Positions 1 to 5,980 of a stretch of DNA of 6,123 nucleotides are shown piece by piece (position 1 is the stretch's first letter; the number at the start of each line of letters is the position of its first letter). The stretch lies in contig CAIXUE010000312.1 of the NCBI GenBank assembly GCA_903922545.1, positions 1-6,123 on the forward strand. Direction: 5' to 3'. The DNA is from an uncultured Alphaproteobacteria bacterium (GTDB taxonomy: Bacteria > Pseudomonadota > Alphaproteobacteria > Micropepsales > Micropepsaceae). A program made the translations under genes and the position numbers. The notes under the pieces were generated by a model that saw only the letters and a program-made list of their open reading frames with translations, was not told the DNA's origin and did not search any database.

Positions 1-1102
1 CCGGCGGCAGCCAGAAATCGGTGATCTCGGGGAATTGCTGGATCAGCAGGGGCACGAAGACCTCATTGAGGGCTTCGCCCAGGATGGAAGGCTCATCGGG
101 CGGGCGGCCGGTATAGGTGGAAAGATAGATGGGATTTTTGCGCATGGTGATCGCGCTGACGGTGAAGACGGGAAACTGTTCCACCGCATTGTAATAACCG
201 GTGTGATCGCCATAAGGGCCTTCGTCGCGGTAATCGCTGAGCGAGACGCTGCCTTCGATCACGATTTCGGCTTCGGCGGGGACTTTCAAAGGCTGGCTGA
301 CGCAATCGGCCAGTTCGACCCGCGTGCCGCGCAGAAGACCCGCGAACTGATATTCAGACAGCGTTTCGGGCACCGGCGTGACGGCGGCCAGGATAATTCC
401 GGGATCGGCGCCCAGCACAATGGCGGCGGGCAGGGGTTGCGTTTTCTCTTTGCTCCAGCGGGCATGATGCTGCGCCCCGCCGCGATGTTTAAGCCAGCGC
501 ATGATGGTCTGGTTTTTGTTCAGCACCTGCATGCGGTAGATGCCGAGATTGAAATTGTCTTCGCGCGCGTCGGTGGGACCCTTGGTCACCACCAGCGGCC
601 AGGTGATAAGCGGCGCAGGCTCGCCCGGCCAGCAGGTCTGGATGGGCAGGGCGTTCAGGTCGATCTGGTCGCCGGTCAGAACGATTTCCTGGCAGGCGGG
701 TTTGCTGACAGTCTTGGGTTTCATCGCCAGCACGGTTTTCACCAGCGGCAGAAGCCCGGCCGCTTCGCTGAGGCTGCGCGGCGGCTGGGGCTGGCGAAGC
801 TGGGCCAGAAGTTCGCCCACTTCGCGCAGGTCTTGCGCCGTGGTGCGTTCCTTGCCGCCCATCGTCACGCCCATGGCGACGCGGCGCACGGTGCCGAACA
901 GATTGACCAGCACCGGCATGGAAGACGGCGTGCCATCGGCCTTGACGGGTTTTTCGAACAGCACGGCGGGACCGCCCTCGGCGATCAGGCGGGTCTGGAT
1001 TTCCGTCATCTCCAGCACGGTGGAAACAGGTTCGATGACGCGCACCAAGGCGCCGTCCTGTTCAAGACGGGTGATGAAATCCCGCAGGGATTTATAAGGC
1101 AT
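1..1102 (-). CDS. ubiD: UbiD, 3-polyprenyl-4-hydroxybenzoate decarboxylase (partial, C-terminus beyond left edge)
   Basis: Decarboxylates 3-polyprenyl-4-hydroxybenzoate to 2-polyprenylphenol in ubiquinone synthesis, using prenylated FMN (made by UbiX) and a divalent metal. I translated 367 codons from the ATG at 1102 with no stop before the left edge; the protein opens MPYKSLRDF, as UbiD proteins do. Family signatures are present: NLGIYR at about residues 185-190 and RWLKHRGG at 202-209 (metal and prenyl-FMN binding in E. coli UbiD), LSEYQ near 248-252, YGDHTGYY at 296-303 (D298 matches the catalytic acid of E. coli UbiD), and [11 protein letters not shown] near the break. E. coli UbiD is about 497 residues, so roughly 130 are missing, only because of the window edge. 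The gene starts 23 bases after the transporter stop on the same strand, with only a poor purine-rich ribosome-binding stretch, suggesting it belongs to the same transcript. The matched motifs favour true UbiD over other UbiD-family decarboxylases. Confidence 0.95.
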   Translation of the reverse strand, partial: MPYKSLRDFITRLEQDGALVRVIEPVSTVLEMTEIQTRLIAEGGPAVLFEKPVKADGTPSSMPVLVNLFGTVRRVAMGVTMGGKERTTAQDLREVGELLAQLRQPQPPRSLSEAAGLLPLVKTVLAMKPKTVSKPACQEIVLTGDQIDLNALPIQTCWPGEPAPLITWPLVVTKGPTDAREDNFNLGIYRMQVLNKNQTIMRWLKHRGGAQHHARWSKEKTQPLPAAIVLGADPGIILAAVTPVPETLSEYQFAGLLRGTRVELADCVSQPLKVPAEAEIVIEGSVSLSDYRDEGPYGDHTGYYNAVEQFPVFTVSAITMRKNPIYLSTYTGRPPDEPSILGEALNEVFVPLLIQQFPEITDFWLPP

Positions 1103-1125
1103 GCCGCGTTTGCCGCTTTATTCCG

Positions 1126-2664
1126 TCAGACAATACCGCGCCCGACATGGCTGCGCGAGCGGCTGTAGAAGAAATAGACCAGAAGCCCGATGGCGCCCCA
1201 CACCGGCAGAAGCAGGATGGCGGTGAGCGGCAGTGAGAAATACAGCACCAGGCAGCCGATGATGGCCAGCGGCGCCACGATGAAGATGGCGGGCGCGCGG
1301 AAGGGGCGCTTGCGGGAAGGATCGGTCTTGCGCAGCACCATCACCGCGATGGCCACCATGAAGAACGCGAACAGGGTGCCGGAGTTGGAATAATCCGCCA
1401 GCTTGCCCACCGGCAGCACGGCCGCGGCGATGGTGGTGCCGATGCCGGTGACCAGGGTCACCACATGGGGCGTTTTGTAACGCGGATGCACGGAGGCCAA
1501 TTTTTCCGGCAGCAACCCGTCGCGCGCCATGGTGAAGAAGACGCGGGTCTGGCCGAACATCATCATCAGCACCACGGACGGCAGCGCCAGCACGGCGGCC
1601 AGGCCAACGAGGCGGCCCAGCGCCGGCCAGCCGATGGTATCGAGCACATGCACCAGGGCTTCCTTGGAACAGACCAGCGGCTGGATGGCGCCCGCGCTGA
1701 GAAGGGCGCAGCGGCCGGTGAACTCGGCAGAACCGGGCGGCAGCGCCACGCCGGCGTCCATCACCGGCTGGGCGCCGATGGCGCCGATCTCACCGCTGGC
1801 CACCAGCAGATAAAAGAGCGTGCAGATGCCCAGCGACGCGATCAGGCCGATGGGGACGTTGCGCTGGGGGTTCTTGGTTTCCTCCGCCGCGGTGGAGACG
1901 GCGTCAAAGCCGACATAGGCGAAGAAGATGGAGGCGCCGGCGCCGAAAATGCCCGCTGCGCCGGTGGGCGCGAAAGGCGTGAAGTTCTGGGCATGCAATA
2001 CCGGAATGGTCAGCACGATGAACATGGTCAGCGCCGAAATCTTGATCAGCACCAGCACCGCATTGACGCGGGCGCTTTCGGTGGTGCCAAGGATCAGCAG
2101 CCAGGTCACCGCGGCGGACACGACAATCGCAGGCGCATTGATCCAGCCGCCGATCTTGAGCGCTTCCATAATGTCGGGCGTGGGCGAAGCGCCCAGCATC
2201 AGTTCGACCTTGGCCATCAGCGCGTCGGCGTTGGAGATGGCGGCGGGGAAATTGTAGCCCAGCCCCTGCGCCAGGCCGACGGCGTGATTGGACCAGCCGA
2301 CGGCCACAGCGCTGGCGCCCACGGCATATTCCAGGATCAGCGCCCAGCCCACCATCCAGGCCATCATCTCGCCGACCACGGCATAGGTATAAGTGTAGGC
2401 GGAGCCGGCAACCGGGACCATCGAGGAAAGTTCGGAGTAACACAGCGCCGCGACGGCGCAGACAAAGCCCGCGACCACGAAAGAGGCCAACATGCCGGGA
2501 CCGGCTTTTTGCGCCGCCTCGGCGGTCAGCACGAAAATGCCGGTGCCGATCACCGCGCCGATGCCCAGCAGCGTGAGCTGGAAAACGCCCAGCGAGCGGT
2601 GAAGGCCTTTTTTCTCGGCCGTCGCCAAGATGGCATCCAGCGATTTGACGCGGTCGAACAGCAT
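1126..2664 (-). CDS. APC-superfamily amino acid permease (cationic amino acid transporter-like)
   Basis: Integral inner-membrane transporter of the amino acid-polyamine-organocation superfamily, 512 residues, with about 12 hydrophobic segments. Visible family marks are the unwound TM1 glycine motif GIGAVIGTGIF (about 34-44), the TM6 region FFAYVGFDAVSTAAEETKNP (about 247-266) and GQTRVFFTMARDGLLP (about 371-386). These resemble bacterial CAT/YfnA-type permeases; substrate cannot be read from the sequence, and amino acid uptake is the family expectation. The ATG at 2664 is chosen because GGGAG lies 5 bases upstream and the protein then begins MLFDRVKSLDAIL, like relatives; a GTG at 2691 would add 9 residues. 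A non-membrane insert of about 45 residues (about 292-338) with two cysteines (C319, C332) separates two membrane segments. It lies between the methyltransferase and ubiD genes on the same strand, about 51 and 23 bases from them; no functional link to them is evident. Confidence 0.9.
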   Translation of the reverse strand: MLFDRVKSLDAILATAEKKGLHRSLGVFQLTLLGIGAVIGTGIFVLTAEAAQKAGPGMLASFVVAGFVCAVAALCYSELSSMVPVAGSAYTYTYAVVGEMMAWMVGWALILEYAVGASAVAVGWSNHAVGLAQGLGYNFPAAISNADALMAKVELMLGASPTPDIMEALKIGGWINAPAIVVSAAVTWLLILGTTESARVNAVLVLIKISALTMFIVLTIPVLHAQNFTPFAPTGAAGIFGAGASIFFAYVGFDAVSTAAEETKNPQRNVPIGLIASLGICTLFYLLVASGEIGAIGAQPVMDAGVALPPGSAEFTGRCALLSAGAIQPLVCSKEALVHVLDTIGWPALGRLVGLAAVLALPSVVLMMMFGQTRVFFTMARDGLLPEKLASVHPRYKTPHVVTLVTGIGTTIAAAVLPVGKLADYSNSGTLFAFFMVAIAVMVLRKTDPSRKRPFRAPAIFIVAPLAIIGCLVLYFSLPLTAILLLPVWGAIGLLVYFFYSRSRSHVGRGIV

Positions 2665-2669
2665 GGTCA

Positions 2670-2674
2670 CTCCC
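2670..2674 (-). promoter_or_regulatory. Ribosome-binding site deciding the start of the APC permease
   Basis: On the minus strand the bases read GGGAG followed by 5 bases and ATG (2664). The alternative in-frame GTG at 2691 has no comparable purine run before it, so this site favours the 512-residue protein. Confidence 0.6.
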
Positions 2675-2686
2675 AACGCATATATG

Positions 2687-2697
2687 GCCACTGTGGC
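2687..2697. promoter_or_regulatory. Short perfect inverted repeat upstream of the permease gene
   Basis: GCCAC-T-GTGGC is an 11-base palindrome with a one-base centre, 22 bases upstream of the preferred permease start, beside an AT-rich TATATG. It sits in the only intergenic gap of the four-gene minus-strand cluster, so it could be an operator or part of an internal promoter. The arms are only 5 bases and do not extend further, so chance is a real possibility in GC-rich DNA. Confidence 0.2.
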
Positions 2698-2715
2698 AGA
2701 GGTGCCGCGCTGCGC

Positions 2716-3351
2716 CTAGTCCCGGATCAACTTCCAAACCCCTGTTTCGCGAATCTCCCGGTCTTCGAGTTCGCGCGTGGTTTGGACATTATATAGAGCG
2801 AGCCGGGTCAGGCCTTGTTTGGGAAAATAGGAGCGGCCGGGATCGCCCAGAAGAACATCGGCCCGGGACGATATCAGCCACGCCATCAGCCGTTCGGCCA
2901 GCGGTCGCTCGTAACACATGTCGCCCACCAGAATGACGTCAAAGGCCTGGGCGCTGCCGATCAGGTCATCGGCGGTGGTGGTGATAGTGAGGCCGTTGGT
3001 CTCCGCATTGGCGGCAATCGCCGCCAGGGAAAAGCGGTCAATGTCGGCCGCCAGCACATGCGCCGCGCCGGCCTTTGCCGCCGCCAGGCCGACGATGCCG
3101 CTGCCGGCGCCGAAATCCAAAATCTTTTTGCCCGCCACCAGAGCAGGATTGTCGAGGACATAGCGCGCCAACGCCTGGCCGCCCGCCCAGGCAAACGCCC
3201 AGTAAGGCGGCGGCACGCCCATCGCCTGAAGTTCTTCCTCGGTCTTGCGCCACAGGGGCACGACTTCGGTGGCGAGATAGAGTTTGAGTTCCGGCACCAG
3301 CGGCGGCGGCGTCAGGACGGCATTGGTGATGACAAAATCGTGCGGGTTCAT
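2716..3351 (-). CDS. Class I SAM-dependent methyltransferase, METTL20/ETFB lysine methyltransferase-like
   Basis: Soluble 211-residue seven-beta-strand methyltransferase. The SAM-binding motif I is LDFGAGSGIVG (about 78-88), the acidic end of strand beta2 is ADID (102-105), and the post-II motif is GDMCYE (143-148). GDPGRSYFP (about 169-177) and a C-terminal TTRELEDREI..VWKL pattern recall the METTL20 group (human ETFBKMT and its alphaproteobacterial homologues), which methylate lysines of the electron-transfer flavoprotein beta subunit. The same fold family includes Nnt1-like and PrmA-like enzymes, and older annotation often calls such proteins nicotinamide N-methylase or L11 methyltransferase, so substrate remains an inference. 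The ATG at 3351 is chosen: it overlaps the ubiA stop as ATGA and gives MNPHDFVI. An upstream in-frame start at 3429 would add 26 basic residues wholly inside ubiA and looks spurious. Translation is probably coupled to ubiA, because only TTAGG precedes the start. Confidence 0.85.
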   Translation of the reverse strand: MNPHDFVITNAVLTPPPLVPELKLYLATEVVPLWRKTEEELQAMGVPPPYWAFAWAGGQALARYVLDNPALVAGKKILDFGAGSGIVGLAAAKAGAAHVLAADIDRFSLAAIAANAETNGLTITTTADDLIGSAQAFDVILVGDMCYERPLAERLMAWLISSRADVLLGDPGRSYFPKQGLTRLALYNVQTTRELEDREIRETGVWKLIRD

Positions 3352-4292
3352 CCTAACCAGGCGGCTGCGGCAAGCGCGAGCGCGATCAGGGCGCCTGTGA
3401 TGCGGTTGGAGCGGAACAGCATCAGGCAATTGTCAGCGTTGTCGATATCAAGGCGCTTGACCTGCCAGAGCAGATGCGCGCCCGCCGCCAGCATCACAAA
3501 GCCGAAGGCCCAGCCGGCATGATCGGCAAAGCCCGCCGCCAGGATGAACGTGAAAGCGATGGCGTAAAAACGCAAAATCCATTTGCGGCTTTGCCCGCCC
3601 AAAAGAAGCGCGGTGGATTTGACGCCGATCAAAGCGTCGTCTTCCTTGTCCTGATGGGCATAGATGGTGTCGTAGCCCAGGGTCCAGAAAAACAGGCCCG
3701 CATACAAATAAAGATCGGCGAGATCGATGCGGCCGGTTTCCGCCGCGAACGCCAGCAGCGCGCCCCAGTTGAAGGTCAGGCCCAGCCAGGCCTGGGGCCA
3801 GAACGTGATGCGCTTCATGAAAGGGTACGCGCCCACCAGCAGCAGCGAGCCGGCGCCCAGTCCTACAGCCAGCCAGTTGAACTGCAGAAGGATGATCAGG
3901 CCAATCAAAGAAAGCGCGGCGGTGAAGATGGACGCATCCCGCACCTTGATGGCGCCGGACGGAATGGGGCGGCCACGGGTGCGCGCCACCTGGGCATCGA
4001 AATCCCGGTCGATGATGTCGTTGAAGGCGCAGCCGGCGCCGCGCATCACCACCGCGCCCACGCCCAGCAGGATCACATAATAGAAGTCGCGCCAGTCGGT
4101 GAAATTGCGCTCATCGGCGATGGAGCCCAGGATCAGCCCGAACACGCAGGGCCAGAACAGCAGCCAGGTGCCGATGGGCCGGTCGAGCCGCATCAGCCGC
4201 GCCCAGGGCTGAAGGCGCGGCGGCAGCGCGGCGAACCAGTGCGCCGTCACGGCGTGGGTCGGACCTGTTTGGGCTTGCGCGGAAGGGTTCAT
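3348..4292 (-). CDS. ubiA: UbiA, 4-hydroxybenzoate polyprenyltransferase
   Basis: Membrane-bound prenyltransferase, 314 residues, that attaches the polyprenyl chain to 4-hydroxybenzoate, the first committed step of ubiquinone assembly. Both aspartate-rich motifs that bind Mg-prenyl diphosphate are intact: NDIIDRDFD at 91-99 (followed by ARTRGRP) and DTIYAHQDKEDD at 208-219. RLDRPIGTWLLFWP (about 35-48) opens the membrane domain, and about eight or nine hydrophobic segments follow. The size fits alphaproteobacterial UbiA, which carries a longer N-terminal tail than the roughly 290-residue E. coli enzyme. The ATG at 4292 lacks a clear Shine-Dalgarno sequence; a GTG at codon 15 is an alternative. 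It is the first gene of the minus-strand cluster and diverges from rsmE with only 17 bases between the assigned start codons. Prenyl chain length cannot be read from the sequence. Confidence 0.96.
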   Translation of the reverse strand: MNPSAQAQTGPTHAVTAHWFAALPPRLQPWARLMRLDRPIGTWLLFWPCVFGLILGSIADERNFTDWRDFYYVILLGVGAVVMRGAGCAFNDIIDRDFDAQVARTRGRPIPSGAIKVRDASIFTAALSLIGLIILLQFNWLAVGLGAGSLLLVGAYPFMKRITFWPQAWLGLTFNWGALLAFAAETGRIDLADLYLYAGLFFWTLGYDTIYAHQDKEDDALIGVKSTALLLGGQSRKWILRFYAIAFTFILAAGFADHAGWAFGFVMLAAGAHLLWQVKRLDIDNADNCLMLFRSNRITGALIALALAAAAWLG

Positions 4293-4309
4293 GCGGGATC
4301 AAGTGTGGC

Positions 4310-5083
4310 ATGGCCAAGGACCTGGAACAAACCGGCGAGATCACGGAAGCGGGCGGAAAATTGCGCCTGTATGTGGACGCGGAACTGGGCGAGGGCATGG
4401 CGGTGGCCGCGTCTGAGGCCCAGGCGCATTATCTTCTGCATGTGATGCGGGCAAGGGCGGGAGAGCGGCTGGCATTGTTCAATGGCCGGGATGGCGAATG
4501 GCTGGCGGAGATTGGCGCGGTCTCCAAGCGCGGCGTGAGCCTGAAGTGCGTGAACCGGAGCCAGGCGCAGGCGGGCGCGCCCGATTTGTGGCTGGTTTTT
4601 GCGCCGATCAAGAAAACCCCGTCCGATTACCTGACCCAGAAAGCGACGGAGTTGGGCGTGCAGTTGCTGCAGCCGGTGATGACACGGCGCACGATTGTGA
4701 GCCGGATAAACCTGGAGCGCATGGCGGCCAATGCGGTGGAAGCGGCGGAACAGTCAGGCCGTCTGTCAGTGCCGGAAATTCGCGAGGCGATGGGTTTGGA
4801 GAAATTGCTCGCGGCCTGGCCAAAAGAACGGCGGCTTTATTTTTGCGACGAGGGCGGTGATGCGCAGCCGCTGGCGAAAGCAGCAAAGCCGGGTGCGGCT
4901 GCGATCCTTACCGGGCCGGAAGGCGGCTTTGATCCCAGCGAGCGCGATCTGGTGCGCGGTTTGCCCTTTGTCACGCCGGTGACGCTGGGCCCGCGCATTC
5001 TGCGCGCCGACACTGCCGCGCTGGCGGCGCTGGCGATCTGGCAATCTGTGAGCGGTGATTGGACAAAAGGAGACGTCACATGA
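4310..5083 (+). CDS. rsmE: RsmE, 16S rRNA (uracil-1498-N3)-methyltransferase
   Basis: Cytoplasmic SPOUT-class (trefoil knot) methyltransferase of 257 residues that makes m3U1498 in helix 44 of 16S rRNA, using SAM. The C-terminal knot carries the diagnostic ILTGPEGGF (about 199-207) and LGPRILRADTA (226-236); PIKKTPSDYLTQKATELGV in the middle and AHYLLHVMRARAGE near the N-terminus, part of the PUA-like RNA-binding domain, are also typical. E. coli RsmE is 243 residues. The start is uncertain: the ATG at 4310 has no obvious ribosome-binding site and adds a 17-residue leader before the family-like LRLYVDAEL, whereas a TTG at 4361 is preceded by GGCGGAAAA and would start exactly at that segment. 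The stop overlaps the start of the next gene as ATGA, so the two are probably co-transcribed and translationally coupled. Confidence 0.95.
   Translation: MAKDLEQTGEITEAGGKLRLYVDAELGEGMAVAASEAQAHYLLHVMRARAGERLALFNGRDGEWLAEIGAVSKRGVSLKCVNRSQAQAGAPDLWLVFAPIKKTPSDYLTQKATELGVQLLQPVMTRRTIVSRINLERMAANAVEAAEQSGRLSVPEIREAMGLEKLLAAWPKERRLYFCDEGGDAQPLAKAAKPGAAAILTGPEGGFDPSERDLVRGLPFVTPVTLGPRILRADTAALAALAIWQSVSGDWTKGDVT
5068..5072 (+). promoter_or_regulatory. Ribosome-binding site for the small secreted protein, inside the end of rsmE
   Basis: AGGAG lies 7 bases before the ATG at 5080, within the last codons of rsmE. It fixes the start of the downstream gene in preference to an ATG at 5059, which would put seven charged residues before the signal peptide. 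Confidence 0.75.
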
Positions 5084-5433
5084 CGCGACGATATGCGGCG
5101 GCCCTGTTTCTGGCATGTGCCTTATGGATTCCCGAGGCGCGGGCCGACGATGCCGCCGACGATGCCAAATGCCTGGCGGTGGCGCTGAACATGGCCAGTG
5201 CGCAGGATGCCGATGAACAATCGGTGGGAATTCTCAGCACCATGTATTGGCTGGGCCGGCTGGATGGGCGCAATCCCAGCCTGGATCTTCAGAAGCAGCT
5301 CAGCGACGCGGCGGATGCGATGACGCAAGACGATCTGAAAACCGAGGCCACCCGCTGCACCGCGACGTTGCGGGCCCGGGGCGAGGAGCTTTCCAAGCTG
5401 GGACCGGGTCTGCCGCAACCCAAGCCGGATTAG
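5080..5433 (+). CDS. Small secreted (periplasmic) protein of unknown function
   Basis: 117-residue protein that I recognise only as resembling unnamed alphaproteobacterial hypothetical proteins. It begins with a classical signal peptide: MTRR, a hydrophobic core (about 5-17), then EARA with probable cleavage after residue 22. The mature part, about 95 residues, is acidic at its start and looks mostly helical. It has two cysteines, C31 and C93, that could form a disulfide, and a central YWLGRLDGR segment (56-64) that looks like its most conserved piece. A cysteine at residue 13 lies inside the signal core but does not make a convincing lipobox. The start follows a good AGGAG and overlaps the rsmE stop as ATGA, so expression probably depends on rsmE transcription. 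The stop codon overlaps that of the convergent SRPBCC gene. No catalytic motif is visible and no function is assigned. Confidence 0.85.
   Translation: MTRRYAAALFLACALWIPEARADDAADDAKCLAVALNMASAQDADEQSVGILSTMYWLGRLDGRNPSLDLQKQLSDAADAMTQDDLKTEATRCTATLRARGEELSKLGPGLPQPKPD
5143..5166 (+). repeat. Exact 12-base tandem duplication at the signal-peptide cleavage site
   Basis: GCCGACGATGCC occurs twice in direct succession (5143-5154 and 5155-5166). In frame it encodes ADDA twice, the first alanine being the predicted last residue of the signal peptide. The copies are identical at every base, including third positions, so a slippage-type duplication is likely. Confidence 0.9.
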
Positions 5434-5969
5434 GCGTAACGCTTGGGATAGATGGCGTCGTATTTGCGCCAGACATCCCAGAAGGCGGGCGGCGCTTCGC
5501 CTTTGAGCCTGTATTCCAGAATCTCCAGATGGCTGTGCCAGCCGCCGGAAATGCCCAGCGCGAAATCGCGGTCGGGCACTTTGCGATGGGTGAGGGTGAG
5601 GCGCACCTTGTCGCCTTCCGCCTTCAGGAGGAATTCGACTTCGGTGGGGCCCTTGAGATGGGTTTCCGCGAAAGTGAACGCCAGACGGTGCGGCGGTTCA
5701 TAGGCGATCAGGGTGTTGGCGGAGCTGTGGCCCTTTTCGTCCATCTCTTTCATTTTTTCCGGCGGCACCGATTTGTTTGGCGAGAGTTCGCTGTGCTTGA
5801 AAAACATGGTGAAGCGTTCGCCCGGCACGGTGGGCATGGCGCCGGAACAGAACCATTGGCCGCGCTTTTCGCCGTCCCACAAATAGGAAAAGACTTTTTC
5901 GATGGGGCCGGGCAGCAGCCGTTCGAACACCACCGTGTTTTTGTCGATCATCTGGCCATAGGCATCCAT
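5430..5969 (-). CDS. SRPBCC-fold protein, AHSA1 (activator of Hsp90 ATPase-like) family
   Basis: 179-residue protein of the START/Bet v1-like superfamily, whose members form a helix-grip hydrophobic cavity. The N-terminal strand and helix VVFERLLPGPIEKVFSYLWD (about 13-32) and then GQWF (37-40) are the usual AHSA1 opening; the middle contains LIAYEPPHRLAFTF, and the end has the long-helix pattern GGWHSHLEILEYRL. The ATG at 5969 is preferred over an ATG at 6017 because AAGGTGA lies just ahead and the 6017 start would overlap the regulator gene by 44 bases. It sits 4 bases after the stop of an ArsR-family regulator. ArsR/AHSA1 pairs are common in bacteria, but the ligand or role of the SRPBCC partner is usually unknown; a direct Hsp90 co-chaperone role should not be assumed. 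The stop is shared with the convergent gene. Confidence 0.88.
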   Translation of the reverse strand: MDAYGQMIDKNTVVFERLLPGPIEKVFSYLWDGEKRGQWFCSGAMPTVPGERFTMFFKHSELSPNKSVPPEKMKEMDEKGHSSANTLIAYEPPHRLAFTFAETHLKGPTEVEFLLKAEGDKVRLTLTHRKVPDRDFALGISGGWHSHLEILEYRLKGEAPPAFWDVWRKYDAIYPKRYA

Positions 5970-5973
5970 CACA

Positions 5974-5980
5974 TCACCTT
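5974..5980 (-). promoter_or_regulatory. Ribosome-binding site of the SRPBCC gene, overlapping the upstream stop codon
   Basis: Minus-strand AAGGTGA matches the anti-Shine-Dalgarno well and ends 4 bases before the ATG at 5969. Its last three bases are the TGA stop of the ArsR gene, an arrangement that suggests coupled translation of the pair. Confidence 0.7.

Noticed and set aside
35..1168. 377-codon plus-strand open frame at the left end
   Set aside because: It lies opposite ubiD, whose motifs are unmistakable on the minus strand, and its composition is low-complexity shadow type.
1465..2796. 443-codon plus-strand open frame antisense to the permease
   Set aside because: Its translation is rich in Q, H, R and G with no recognisable domain. 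It is the usual GC-driven open frame opposite a real gene, and the minus-strand permease has clear family motifs throughout.
3352..3429. N-terminal extension of the methyltransferase to a start at 3429
   Set aside because: The extra 26 residues are arginine- and histidine-rich and lie entirely within ubiA; the ATGA start at 3351 gives a family-like beginning.
3474..4445. 323-codon plus-strand open frame opposite ubiA and running into rsmE
   Set aside because: It overlaps two well-supported genes, has shadow-like composition and no domain.
5107..5121. Possible lipoprotein signal (cysteine 13) in the small secreted protein
   Set aside because: FLAC does not fit the lipobox well, and the hydrophobic core continues past the cysteine to an EARA signal peptidase I site.
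5400..5460. Search for a terminator hairpin between the convergent genes
   Set aside because: The genes overlap at their stops and I see no stem followed by a T-run on either strand.
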